From Owenweeksia sp. (GTDB lineage Bacteria; Bacteroidota; Bacteroidia; Flavobacteriales; Schleiferiaceae): a stretch of DNA of 64,000 nt. The notes beneath the pieces were generated by a model. It worked only from the letters and a program-made list of their open reading frames with translations. It was not told where the DNA came from and searched no databases. The stretch lies in assembly GCA_002695025.1 (NCBI GenBank), contig NZNV01000041.1, positions 1 to 64,000 on the forward strand, in the 5' to 3' direction. The translations under genes and the position numbers were made by a program. Of this stretch, positions 43,991 to 52,979 are shown piece by piece (the first letter of the stretch is position 1; the number at the start of each line of letters is the position of its first letter).

Positions 43991-44606
43991 AAATACTTTA
44001 AGTAAATACCTGCCGGAAGGTTCACTGGACTTAACGATGCAGCTTTTGCGCACCGCACCGGTGGAACTGAAGATCAAGCAACCCAGAAAGACCAAGTTCG
44101 GAGATTACCGCTTTCCAAAAAAGAACGAGAGGCACCGCATCAGCATTAATGGCAACCTTAATGTATATGCCTTCCTGATAACCCTGGTGCATGAAATGGC
44201 TCATCTTAAAGCCTTTGAATCCTTCGGAAACGGGATTAAACCACACGGTGAGGAATGGCAAGTTACTTTCCGCCAACTGATGACTCCCTACCTGGAACAA
44301 AATATATTTCCCAAAAACCTGCGGTCTGCATTGATAAAAAGCCTGAACCGGGGAAGTGCCAGCAGTTGTACCGACCTTGAACTTTTCCGAGTGTTGCAGG
44401 CTTTTGATAAAAAGCCGGCTTTGGTGGTGGAAGAACTCGAAACCGGGACGTGTTTTTCGCTGGGTAATGATATGATATTCAAAAAAGGACCCAGAGCACG
44501 CAAACGTTACCGCTGCCTGAACCTGAGTAACGGCAGGGAGTATATGGTACACCCTCTGGCCGAAGTAAAACGAATTGAACCTAAAAACAACATTAAAAGT
44601 GCCTGA
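43974..44606 (+). CDS. SprT-like zinc metalloprotease-fold protein
   Basis: This 210-residue protein has the zincin motif 'TLVHEMAHLKAFESFG' (HEMAH) and a following His/Glu ('GIKPHGEEWQ') as in SprT-like domains, related to eukaryotic SPRTN, which cleaves DNA-protein crosslinks. The N-terminal helix 'SENTLSKYLPEGSLDL' matches Flavobacteriales relatives I recall, so the TTG at 43974 is the likely start; no ATG is available before the conserved part. The C-terminal 'RARKRYRCLNLSNGREYMV' segment is also typical. Function in bacteria is unproven. It overlaps the small ORF upstream and purK downstream. Confidence 0.82.
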   Translation: MTSKSENTLSKYLPEGSLDLTMQLLRTAPVELKIKQPRKTKFGDYRFPKKNERHRISINGNLNVYAFLITLVHEMAHLKAFESFGNGIKPHGEEWQVTFRQLMTPYLEQNIFPKNLRSALIKSLNRGSASSCTDLELFRVLQAFDKKPALVVEELETGTCFSLGNDMIFKKGPRARKRYRCLNLSNGREYMVHPLAEVKRIEPKNNIKSA

Positions 44607-45768
44607 TACTAAAAGTTACTTTTCCTCTGATTTTAAGCTGGGGATTCTAGGAGGCGGACAATTGGGGAAAATGCTCCTTACCGTTACCCGTCAATATGAT
44701 ATTGCCACCAAAGTTATGGATCCTTCTGCCGAAGCACCCGGACGCCTTGCCAGCAACGAGTTTGTGCAAGGTGATCTTATGGACGAAGAAGCGGTTTACC
44801 GTTTCGGACAGGATTGCGACCTTATCACCATTGAAATTGAAGGCGTTAACATTAACGCACTGAAACGTCTGGAAAAGGAAGGGAAAAAAGTTTTTCCCCG
44901 GCCGGCAGCCCTGGAAACCATCAAAAATAAATGCGTTCAAAAGGACTTTTACCGCGCCCATAAAATCCCCACCGCCTCCTTTCATACTTGCAAGGATAAA
45001 AGTGAGATGCTTCATCTTTTGGAACACAACCAGATCGGTTATCCTTTTGTATGGAAGGCCGCTACCGGGGGTTATGATGGCAGGGGTGTTGAAGTGGTGA
45101 AAGGCCCCGAGGCCCTTGAAAACATTCCGGATACCGAATGCCTTTGTGAAGAACTGGTGTCTTTTGAGAAGGAGCTGGCCGTAATAGTAGCGCGTTCTGA
45201 GAGTGGAAAAACCCAGTGTTTCCCGGTGGTAGAGATGGATTTCCATCCTACGGCCAACCTGGTGGAGTACGTATTCAGCCCTTCCACACTGGAGCAAAGG
45301 ATCCAGAATAAAGCAACCAGCCTGGCCGTGCGTCTCGCAAATGAACTGGATCATGTAGGGCTGCTGGCGGTTGAAATGTTCCTTTCCGATAATGAGAACA
45401 TACTTGTAAATGAAATTGCACCCCGTGTGCATAATAGCGGGCATCTCACTATTGAAGGGAATGTTACTTCGCAATTTGAACAGCACATTCGCTCCATACT
45501 GGATCTACCGCTGGGAGATACCAGCGTTATAAGACCCGCAGTAATGATCAATTTAACCGGTGAAGAGAAGTATGAGGGTCCGGTGTTTTATGAAGGAATT
45601 GAGGAAATTATGTCCATGCCCGCCACTTATGTACATTTATACGGCAAAGCTGATACCAGGCCTTACCGGAAGATGGGACACGTAACGGTAACGGCTGAAA
45701 GGCTGGACGAAGCACGTGCAAAAGCGAAGGACGTTAAAAACGCAATCAAAGTAATAAGCAGATCATGA
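44599..45768 (+). CDS. purK: N5-carboxyaminoimidazole ribonucleotide synthetase
   Basis: PurK makes N5-CAIR from AIR, bicarbonate and ATP in purine synthesis. The 389-residue ATP-grasp protein starts after 'FKLGILGGGQLGKMLL' and has the ATP-grasp motifs 'FVWKAATGGYDGRGVEV' and 'LLAVEMFLSDNENILVNEIAPRVHNSGH'. The start is taken as GTG at 44599, which overlaps the sprT stop by eight bases; an upstream TTG at 44575 is possible but lies deeper in sprT. It overlaps purE by four bases (ATGA), the classic purK-purE pairing, with purK first here. Confidence 0.95.
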   Translation: MPDTKSYFSSDFKLGILGGGQLGKMLLTVTRQYDIATKVMDPSAEAPGRLASNEFVQGDLMDEEAVYRFGQDCDLITIEIEGVNINALKRLEKEGKKVFPRPAALETIKNKCVQKDFYRAHKIPTASFHTCKDKSEMLHLLEHNQIGYPFVWKAATGGYDGRGVEVVKGPEALENIPDTECLCEELVSFEKELAVIVARSESGKTQCFPVVEMDFHPTANLVEYVFSPSTLEQRIQNKATSLAVRLANELDHVGLLAVEMFLSDNENILVNEIAPRVHNSGHLTIEGNVTSQFEQHIRSILDLPLGDTSVIRPAVMINLTGEEKYEGPVFYEGIEEIMSMPATYVHLYGKADTRPYRKMGHVTVTAERLDEARAKAKDVKNAIKVISRS

Positions 45769-46253
45769 GCAAGCAGGCACAAATCGGAATTATAATGGGC
45801 AGCAAATCCGACCTGCCGGTGATGCAGGAAGCTGCAGATGTTTTAAAGGAGCTGGGGGTAGAATATGAGATCAATATTGTTTCAGCACACCGAACTCCGG
45901 ATTTGATGTACGATTATGCCAAAAATGCACACAGCCGTGGTTTGAAAGCCATAATTGCCGGTGCCGGAGGGGCTGCACATCTTCCCGGTATGGTGGCCTC
46001 ACTCACTCCATTGCCTGTAATTGGAGTGCCGGTTAAATCCAGAAACTCCATTGACGGTTGGGATTCGGTACTTTCTATTTTACAGATGCCCGGAGGAGTA
46101 CCGGTGGCCACAGTAGCCCTGGATGGAGCTAAAAATGCGGGAATACTGGCGGCTCAGATCATAGGCTCAGCCAACCCTGAGGTCCTTCAAAATCTTATTC
46201 AATTCAAGAATGGGTTGAGGGATAAAGTATTGGAATCAGCCAAAAGCCTTTAA
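45765..46253 (+). CDS. purE: N5-CAIR mutase (PurE class I)
   Basis: PurE moves the carboxyl group of N5-CAIR to give CAIR in purine synthesis. The 162-residue protein has the class I signature 'IIMGSKSDLPVMQEAADVL', the active-site His in 'VSAHRTPDLMYDYA', and 'AGAGGAAHLPGMVASLTPLPVIGVPV'. It overlaps purK by four bases, so the two enzymes are coupled. Length is normal for class I. Convergent with the LytTR regulator gene; a hairpin lies in the gap. Confidence 0.97.
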   Translation: MSKQAQIGIIMGSKSDLPVMQEAADVLKELGVEYEINIVSAHRTPDLMYDYAKNAHSRGLKAIIAGAGGAAHLPGMVASLTPLPVIGVPVKSRNSIDGWDSVLSILQMPGGVPVATVALDGAKNAGILAAQIIGSANPEVLQNLIQFKNGLRDKVLESAKSL

Positions 46254-46282
46254 AAAGAAAATCCCGCAGCGGTACTGCGGGA
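46250..46282 (-). terminator. Intrinsic terminator after the LytTR regulator
   Basis: An 8-bp stem (46262-46269 with 46275-46282) with a 5-base loop. On the minus strand it is followed by a T-rich run, so it would end the sensor/regulator operon about 125 bases past the stop. On the plus strand no T run follows, so it serves purE less well. Confidence 0.65.
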
Positions 46283-46405
46283 AATAAGGGAAAACGAAAC
46301 CAAAACAGATAGGACTGTTTTTGAGTATCTAAAGATCCTGAGAAATAGTGTCTTTTTAAGGCACCAATGATTTAAAGATGCCTTCCGATTTGCTTCCGCA
46401 CTAAA

Positions 46406-47164
46406 TTATAAGTTCTTCAGCGTGCTTAGTAATTGCTCTTTCTTGCGATTGGCAACAGGTATCTTAGAACCGTCTTCCAGTATAAGGTAACCCCCGTCCG
46501 TTTGAACGTATCTTTTCAGGAAATTCATATTTACAAGGTGCGACTTGTGCACCCGGTTGAAATTATAACCGGTAAGCATGGTATCAAACTCCTTAAGGGT
46601 TTTAGAAGCCAATAGCGATTTATCGTTCTTCAGGTGAAAAGTAGTGTAGTTACTACTGGACTCCAGGCGAATAATATCTGCCAGCTTGATAACGTGCATG
46701 CCATCTGAAGTGGGCACCACTATTTTTTTAGGAGAATCCGAAGCCTGGCGGATATTTTCCACGAGCACATTGAGATTGGCGGCATGGGGAGGCAAGCCTT
46801 TTTGATCCTCCACCTTCCGAATGGCCCTCACCAGTTCCTCCGGATCAATGGGTTTCAAAAGATAATCGAGCGCACTGAATTTGATGGCTTTAATAGCAAA
46901 CTCATCATGAGCTGTAATAAAAATGATCTTGGGCTGTACCTCACTGTTCTTGGCTACTTCATCAAGAATATCAAAACCACTCTCTCCGGCCAGTTTAATG
47001 TCCAGGAAAACTGCATCGGGCTTACTATTGGTAATAGCCGCAATACCGTCCTTTACATTTCCTGCTTCCGCAGCAATTTCCACTTCGGGACAAAACAGAT
47101 CCAGCTTACCTTTTAAGGAATCCCTGGAGTTCTCTTCATCATCAATGATTACAACCTGTATCAT
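46406..47164 (-). CDS. LytTR-family response regulator
   Basis: This 252-residue regulator has a receiver domain (1-120) with phospho-acceptor Asp55 ('AVFLDIKLAGE'), an acidic pocket 'IIDDEEN' and Lys in 'DYLLKPIDPEE', followed by a LytTR DNA-binding domain (about 150-250) with 'VPTSDGMHVIKLADIIRLES' and 'NFNRVHKSHLVNMNFLKRY'. Such proteins bind direct repeats upstream of target promoters. The start is taken as ATG 47164 ('MIQVVIIDDEE'); an earlier in-frame ATG (47194) overlaps the upstream gene. The partner kinase ends 26 bases upstream, so this is a complete two-component pair. Confidence 0.94.
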   Translation of the reverse strand: MIQVVIIDDEENSRDSLKGKLDLFCPEVEIAAEAGNVKDGIAAITNSKPDAVFLDIKLAGESGFDILDEVAKNSEVQPKIIFITAHDEFAIKAIKFSALDYLLKPIDPEELVRAIRKVEDQKGLPPHAANLNVLVENIRQASDSPKKIVVPTSDGMHVIKLADIIRLESSSNYTTFHLKNDKSLLASKTLKEFDTMLTGYNFNRVHKSHLVNMNFLKRYVQTDGGYLILEDGSKIPVANRKKEQLLSTLKNL

Positions 47165-47190
47165 ATTAATCTTTTTGTAAAAATAAACAT

Positions 47191-50103
47191 TCAAATACTC
47201 TCGGCCGGTAATTTGATTACCACTTTTGTTCCGGCAGCCGTGCCGTCACTATTTAGCTTATCCTCTATGGTGATATCTACTTTTTCACTCATAGATACCC
47301 TAAGAAGCCTCAATCGGTCACGGTTTATCTGGGTAGCCATAGAGCGGTGATCTTTCCGTTTGTTCAACTCCCGGGCTCTTTTCCGCCCTATTCCGTTATC
47401 CTCTACCTCCACGATCAGCAGGTCATCCTCCAGTATAAAACGGATATCCAATTTACCGGAATGCTCTAATGGTTTCAGACCATGAAGGATAGCGTTTTCC
47501 ACATGCGGTTGAATGAGCATGGGTGGAATCCCCACATCATAATCCATTTCATCATCTACCTCAATGTGATACTCGAATTTTCCCTGGAACCGTAGTTTTT
47601 CAAGTTCAAGATAGTTTTTTAGTATGGATACTTCCGTTTCTACCGGGTGAAGGTGTTCCATTGATGATTCAAGGGTCAGTCTCATCAATTTTGCGAAATT
47701 ATTGAGATACCGCACCGCTTTCTCAGGATCCTTTTTGAAGATAAAACTGCTGATAGAATCGAGGGCGTTGAAAATAAAATGGGGGTTCATTTGAAGGCGA
47801 AGAGCTTTCCGCTCCATTTCAAGCAAGGCATTCTCAAGCCTTAAACGGTGATTAACCCTTTTCACGCGGTCCATGATGAAAGCTAAGGTGAGTCCACCCA
47901 ACAGCAGAACTGTAAAGGTTATGAACCACCACCTCATCCATACCGGGCGCAGTATCCTGAATTGATATTCCACCTGCACCGGGCTCCAGGCTTCTCCCAG
48001 CCGCGATACCTGAGCCTGAAAAGTATATTCTCCTGGCTTTATATTGGGGAAAACTGCTTCCCGCCTGCTTCCCGCCACAGTCCACTCATCCGACTGGCCC
48101 CGGAGGCGGTAACGATACTGAAGGTTTTCTTTTTGGTATTCCGTTAAGCCTGAGAAGTTGAAACTGAGAAAGTTCAGATCATGGGGAAGCCTTACTTCAG
48201 CGGGCAGCAGCGTAAACCGCAGGGAATCATCGGCATACTCCGGCAGGCTATTGTTCTGCCCAAGGAACAATTTAATATCGGTCAGTATCAATTCCGGCTC
48301 AGGCTTTTTCGATTGGAAACCATCGAGATCCAGCACCTGTAAGCCTTCCGTGGTACCCACCAACAGTTTATCCCGGTTTGCAGCAATGGATTGGGGAGTA
48401 CAGCTTTGACCGTTCTGGCCGGCCACATAAGGAAGCTTTATGATATGGGCCGGATTCCCATTGCGGATCTCATAAATCCCTTTGTTCGTTCCCATCCAAA
48501 CGGACCCATTCCCTGAAATGGCCATGGACTGTATTTCGGCAAAACCAAATTTTTCAACCGGTATACGGCTTACCCCGGAGCTACTGAAATGAAAAACTCC
48601 TTCGGTGAGGCTACCCGCCCATAATTCATTCTTATTCTTTGCGGCAAAACAACTAAAGCGCAAACTATCCAGGCGAATACCGTTCATCTCCGTCAACACC
48701 TGCCATTCACCATCCGCATAGCGAAAAAATCCCTGGGTATACGTACCACACCAAAGCGAACCATCCTGACCTTCTGAAATACTGAAAATGGTAGCCGGGG
48801 GAAGATCATTTTTCTGAGAAACATTCTCTATGCGGCCATTACTATAACTGAACAATCCCGCACCCATACCCAGCCAAAGCCGATTGGAACTGTTTTTCAT
48901 GGAAAAAACAAAATCGCCACCGCCCGGAGTTCTTACTTCTTGAAAGCCACGCTCACTCTTACGGATAAGCCCATTCTCGGTACCCAGCCATATATCTCCT
49001 TCAAAGGCTGCAATAGAAAGAGTTAAACCGTAAGGAAAGCCGTTGGCGCGGTCATACACCTTAGCGGCACCATTTTGCACATGGGCAAAACCCGATACCA
49101 AACCGGTGTAAATACTATTTTCCTTATCCTGGCAAATGCCAAAAACCTGTGAGGAGGCTGAACCTAGATCTGTGTAGGTACGCCAGTCCAGGCTCTCCAG
49201 CTTCACCAGGCCTTTGTTGGAAAAGAGCCAGATCACACCGTTGTCATCGGCATAACAACCTTTGTAGTCCTGCTGCGGAAGGCCATTTTCATCGCTTAAC
49301 TTAATAAGCTTCCCCGCCTGCTTACGGATGGTAAGTTCACCATTCGCCAGCGCCAGGCCATAATCTTCCGAAAGAAAAATGTCTTTCCATGGAGCAACGC
49401 GGGTACGCAAGTGCTGCCCGGAATAATCATACACTCTAAGTTCACCCCGGAATAAGGCATACAATTCCTTTTCTCCTGCCACCAGCTTCAGCACTTCTCC
49501 GCTATCTACAAGGTGAATGGCATTATCCCGTAAAACCTTCAGTCCTTTTTTAGCCGCTATCCAAACCTTTTGGTCTTTAACCTGCAGGTGATTGACCATT
49601 CCTGCGCTCTGAGCCACCAGGCTATCCCATTGTCCGTTTTGATCCACCAGCCACATGGCACCGGCCTGGTCTGCCACTACTAAATGTAAACTATCGTAAA
49701 GAGCGGCACTCCTTAAGCGGGAGTTGGAGCCAGGTACTGTGTATTCGTATTGATGATGGCCATCAAATTTGAGCACCCCCTGCTCCAGGGTTACCCATAT
49801 ATTCCCGTGAGCATCTTCCATAAGGCTGGTCATAAAAAGACGGGAGCCCTGAGATGGTGAAGTATAGGTTTTAAAATCGTAGCCATCGTACCGCAGCAAA
49901 CCGTTACCTTCCGTAGCTATCCAGTAGATACCTCTTGAATCCCGCAGCATATCATTAACGCGGCTATTTGGCATTCCCTGTTCCAGGCCTATGAGATCGA
50001 AATCATACACCTGTGCATGGCCCAACTGTATACACAGCAATAAATCCAGGATCACACAGCAAAAAACCGTGCGAAGTGTATGGATGTGAGTGTTGCTGAG
50101 CAT
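47191..50103 (-). CDS. LytS-like sensor histidine kinase with a periplasmic two-component propeller
   Basis: This 970-residue protein has a signal-type N-terminus, then about 650 residues of two-component-regulator propeller repeats (motifs such as 'DSRGIYWIATEGNGLLRYDGYD', 'GDIWLGTENGLI' and 'GSVWMGTNKGIYEI'), a Y_Y_Y Ig-like domain ('LNFLSFNFSGLTEYQKENLQYRYRL'), one membrane helix (about 725-745), and a cytoplasmic His_kinase domain with phospho-His775 in 'LQMNPHFIFNALDS' and an HATPase with 'DNGIGRKRARELN'. In Bacteroides such propellers sense carbohydrates, usually beside glycan-uptake genes; none is here, so the ligand is unknown. Paired with the LytTR regulator that follows. Confidence 0.93.
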   Translation of the reverse strand: MLSNTHIHTLRTVFCCVILDLLLCIQLGHAQVYDFDLIGLEQGMPNSRVNDMLRDSRGIYWIATEGNGLLRYDGYDFKTYTSPSQGSRLFMTSLMEDAHGNIWVTLEQGVLKFDGHHQYEYTVPGSNSRLRSAALYDSLHLVVADQAGAMWLVDQNGQWDSLVAQSAGMVNHLQVKDQKVWIAAKKGLKVLRDNAIHLVDSGEVLKLVAGEKELYALFRGELRVYDYSGQHLRTRVAPWKDIFLSEDYGLALANGELTIRKQAGKLIKLSDENGLPQQDYKGCYADDNGVIWLFSNKGLVKLESLDWRTYTDLGSASSQVFGICQDKENSIYTGLVSGFAHVQNGAAKVYDRANGFPYGLTLSIAAFEGDIWLGTENGLIRKSERGFQEVRTPGGGDFVFSMKNSSNRLWLGMGAGLFSYSNGRIENVSQKNDLPPATIFSISEGQDGSLWCGTYTQGFFRYADGEWQVLTEMNGIRLDSLRFSCFAAKNKNELWAGSLTEGVFHFSSSGVSRIPVEKFGFAEIQSMAISGNGSVWMGTNKGIYEIRNGNPAHIIKLPYVAGQNGQSCTPQSIAANRDKLLVGTTEGLQVLDLDGFQSKKPEPELILTDIKLFLGQNNSLPEYADDSLRFTLLPAEVRLPHDLNFLSFNFSGLTEYQKENLQYRYRLRGQSDEWTVAGSRREAVFPNIKPGEYTFQAQVSRLGEAWSPVQVEYQFRILRPVWMRWWFITFTVLLLGGLTLAFIMDRVKRVNHRLRLENALLEMERKALRLQMNPHFIFNALDSISSFIFKKDPEKAVRYLNNFAKLMRLTLESSMEHLHPVETEVSILKNYLELEKLRFQGKFEYHIEVDDEMDYDVGIPPMLIQPHVENAILHGLKPLEHSGKLDIRFILEDDLLIVEVEDNGIGRKRARELNKRKDHRSMATQINRDRLRLLRVSMSEKVDITIEDKLNSDGTAAGTKVVIKLPAESI

Positions 50104-50148
50104 GAGCCTAAATATTCATAATAAATACAGTATTTTCAAAGTCTGGTT

Positions 50149-50952
50149 ATGAAAAGGATTTGGATACTGCTGCTGTTTCCCTGTTGGGTCTCGGCTCAAA
50201 ATTACGGTAATCTGTCCGGAGGACGCTCAGCAGCCATGGCTCACAGCAGCGTGGCCATTGAGGATGTTTGGGCAGCTCACCATAACCAGGCTGCCCTGGC
50301 CTGGCTGAAAAAGCCCGAAATGGGCTTGAGTTACGAGAACCGGTATTTTCTAAAAGATCTAGCCATCGGTAATTCAGCATTCGTCTATCCTACGGAATGG
50401 GGTACACTGGGACTTAGCATGTCCTATTTCGGTTTTGAGCTTTACAATCAATCCAAATTTGGACTTAACTACAGCCGGGCTTTTGGCCGATTCTTCAGCT
50501 TTGGCCTGCAGGTTAATTATGAGAATTTCTACGTAAGTGAAGGAACCACAACCTCAGGAGCCGTTACTTATGAAGCCGGCATCATCGGGAAGCCCTTGCC
50601 CGGCTTAAACATCGGTTTCCACATTTACAACCCCACCAGCCAGCTCAAGAATACCCTTACAGAAGAAACCCTTCCCTACATTGGCCGGCTTGGCGTTCGT
50701 TATGAATTCAGTAAAGATGCTGCTCTTCATGCTGAAGTACGGAAGCAACAAGAACTGCCCGAACGCTATGCATTGGGATTTGAATACCGCCTGATTGAGA
50801 TTTTATCTCTCCGAACGGGAGCGGCCCTACAACCCCTGACCAATACTTTCGGGCTGGGTCTGAAATTTGCTTCATTTCGCACCGATCTTGCTTATGAGTA
50901 CGCGCAGGTATTGGGCAGTAACGCCACCATTAGCCTTCAATACGAGTTTTGA
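50149..50952 (+). CDS. PorV/PorQ-like outer-membrane beta-barrel protein
   Basis: This 267-residue protein has a signal peptide ('LLLFPCWVSAQ') and a beta-barrel of the FadL/PorV type: the N-terminal 'GGRSAAMAHSSVAIEDVWAAHHNQAALAWL' is the family hallmark, and the rest alternates polar and hydrophobic residues down to a terminal Phe ('SLQYEF'). PorV and PorQ shuttle or anchor T9SS cargo, but this is a divergent, short member, so a T9SS role is not established. Its stop overlaps the next gene's TTG start (TTGA), so the two are coupled. Divergent from the sensor kinase with a 45-base gap. Confidence 0.8.
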   Translation: MKRIWILLLFPCWVSAQNYGNLSGGRSAAMAHSSVAIEDVWAAHHNQAALAWLKKPEMGLSYENRYFLKDLAIGNSAFVYPTEWGTLGLSMSYFGFELYNQSKFGLNYSRAFGRFFSFGLQVNYENFYVSEGTTTSGAVTYEAGIIGKPLPGLNIGFHIYNPTSQLKNTLTEETLPYIGRLGVRYEFSKDAALHAEVRKQQELPERYALGFEYRLIEILSLRTGAALQPLTNTFGLGLKFASFRTDLAYEYAQVLGSNATISLQYEF

Positions 50953-52979
50953 GAAGGCTATTCCTGATATCGGTTTTCTTCTATGCTGCCACTCCCCTCT
51001 TTTTGCAGGCACAGACCCCTTCCCGGTCGCTGGAATATGAGATCGAATCACTGGCGGAGGGCAATGAAGAGAACGAAACGGATTTTGTACAGCTGGCCGA
51101 ACAGCTGGAGTTACTGCGAGAAAACCCCATACCGGTAAATTTTGCCGAAGCCGAAGACTTCCAGAAGCTCCCCTATCTCAACATCTTCCAGGTGCACAAC
51201 CTTATGGAATACCGGAGGCAGACTGGCTTCCTGTACACTCCCTATGAATTGGCCGTTATTAAAGGCTTTGACCGGGAAACAATTGAAAAGATCCTGCCTT
51301 TCCTCAGTTTTACCACGCAACAGTTGGTACCCTCCATAGAGGCCAAAAAAGTATGGCTCTACAGTAACCACAACCTGATCTATCGCACCGCTATTCCCTT
51401 TCAGCAAAGAGATGGCTATACTGATGCGGATGGCTACAAAGGCAGCCCTCAATCGCACTACCTGAGGTGGCGGAGCACCTACCGCGATATCCTGTCTTTT
51501 AATATCACAGCCCAGCAGGATGCCGGGGAGCCTTTTGGAGGCAGCACGGGTGTTGATTTTCTTTCCGGTCATCTAGCTATCCAGAATTATGGCCGTCTTA
51601 AGAGTCTGATTGTAGGGGATTACCAGGTAGAATTTGGACAGGGTTTGGCACTTTGGAGCGGCCTTACGTTCGGAAAATCTGCAGAACCCGTTGAAATAAA
51701 GCGTTATGCGCGGGGGCTCCGACCATTTTCAGGGGCCGAGGAAAACCGATTTCTGCGGGGAGCCGCTGCCACCTATCGCATTCTGCCCGGAACCGATGTA
51801 AGCTTGTTCTATTCCTCCAACCGGGTAGATGCCAATATCAGTGCTGTAGATACACTCACCGGAAATGCCATGATCAGCTCACTTCAAACCACGGGTTTGC
51901 ATCGCACAAGCAACGAGATTGCGGATAAGAACAGTAACCTTTTGCAAATCACAGGTGGCAATATCAATTACCGGGGCAACCGTTTCTCCATAGGTAGCAC
52001 CCTAAGCAACTACCAGCTAAAGTACCCGCTGGAGCGAAGCGACCAGCTTTACCAGCAATTCCGCTTTCAGGGCACCCGGCTCACCCAGTATTCACTCGAT
52101 TTTAATTATCTCTTTCGCGACCTTAATGTTTTTGGGGAAGGTGCACTTTCCGACAACGGGGGAAAAGCAGGAACCATTGGATTGCAAAGCCACCCGGCCG
52201 AAGCCCTGTACTTAACAATACTGTATCGGCATTTTGAGAATAGGTACCAGTTTCTTTATAATGCGCCTTTTGCAGAAAGCGGGAACTATGGTGAGCAAGG
52301 TACTTATCTTGGTTTTCAGTGGTTGATGGGTCCCGTATTCAAATTACGGTCCTACCTGGACATCTACCGCTTTAACTGGCTCCGCTTTCGGGTAAATGCC
52401 CCCTCATCAGGACGGGATGTACTGGGTCAGTTGGATGCCTCTTTTAACCGCAGATTCAGTATGTATTTCCGGTTTAAAAATGAACGCCAGCAAGTGAATA
52501 GCAGACTGGAATCCACAGGCCCTCAGTTAAGCTATCAGCAAAGGAGCACTGCACGATTACATGCCAGCTACCAGGTGTACTACAACCTGCGCATGGCTTC
52601 CAGGTTGGAACTTTCCTTTTATGAATTGGAAGGAGAACGCGAAAAGGGAAATGTGATTTTCCAGGATATACAATATGCATTCCGGAAGACCCCTTTGCGG
52701 TTTACGCTCCGCTATGCCCTGATAGACACCAAAAGCTTTAATACCAGGATCTACGCCTACGAGAATGACCTTACCTACGCCTTCAGTATTCCACCTTATT
52801 ACGGTAGCAGTACCCGCTTTTACCTGCTGGTTGATTATACGGTACTGGAAAACCTCAGCCTGGAGGCCAGGTATGAGATTACCCGCTTTTCCGACCGGGA
52901 TGAAATAAGCAGTGGGCTGAACCGTATTGCAGGGAATATCCAAAGTGGATTATCGCTACAGGCTATCTGGAAACTTTAG
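50949..52979 (+). CDS. Outer-membrane beta-barrel protein with a ComEA-like helix-hairpin-helix domain
   Basis: This 676-residue protein starts at a TTG that overlaps the preceding stop. A signal peptide (1-22) is followed by an acidic helical stretch and then, at 63-121, a segment that lines up with the ComEA HhH domain: 'FAEAEDFQKLPYLNIFQVHNLMEYRR', with the second hairpin 'VIKGFDRETIEKILPFL'. The glycines of both hairpins are partly changed (LPGIG to LPYLN, GIG to GFD), so DNA binding may be altered. From about residue 130 to the end the chain is barrel-like, with alternating polar and aromatic residues. I recognise no characterised homolog. It could bind DNA at the outer membrane; that is a hypothesis. 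Confidence 0.8.
   Translation: MRRLFLISVFFYAATPLFLQAQTPSRSLEYEIESLAEGNEENETDFVQLAEQLELLRENPIPVNFAEAEDFQKLPYLNIFQVHNLMEYRRQTGFLYTPYELAVIKGFDRETIEKILPFLSFTTQQLVPSIEAKKVWLYSNHNLIYRTAIPFQQRDGYTDADGYKGSPQSHYLRWRSTYRDILSFNITAQQDAGEPFGGSTGVDFLSGHLAIQNYGRLKSLIVGDYQVEFGQGLALWSGLTFGKSAEPVEIKRYARGLRPFSGAEENRFLRGAAATYRILPGTDVSLFYSSNRVDANISAVDTLTGNAMISSLQTTGLHRTSNEIADKNSNLLQITGGNINYRGNRFSIGSTLSNYQLKYPLERSDQLYQQFRFQGTRLTQYSLDFNYLFRDLNVFGEGALSDNGGKAGTIGLQSHPAEALYLTILYRHFENRYQFLYNAPFAESGNYGEQGTYLGFQWLMGPVFKLRSYLDIYRFNWLRFRVNAPSSGRDVLGQLDASFNRRFSMYFRFKNERQQVNSRLESTGPQLSYQQRSTARLHASYQVYYNLRMASRLELSFYELEGEREKGNVIFQDIQYAFRKTPLRFTLRYALIDTKSFNTRIYAYENDLTYAFSIPPYYGSSTRFYLLVDYTVLENLSLEARYEITRFSDRDEISSGLNRIAGNIQSGLSLQAIWKL

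Noticed and set aside
44647-45486. A 279-codon minus-strand ORF opposite purK
   Set aside because: It is the antisense of conserved ATP-grasp codons, with no signal or domain of its own.
46283-46405. A small RNA between purE and the LytTR regulator, like the one beside the integrase
   Set aside because: The hairpin at 46262-46282 is explained as the regulator's terminator and no TAnnTTTG promoter is visible in the gap.
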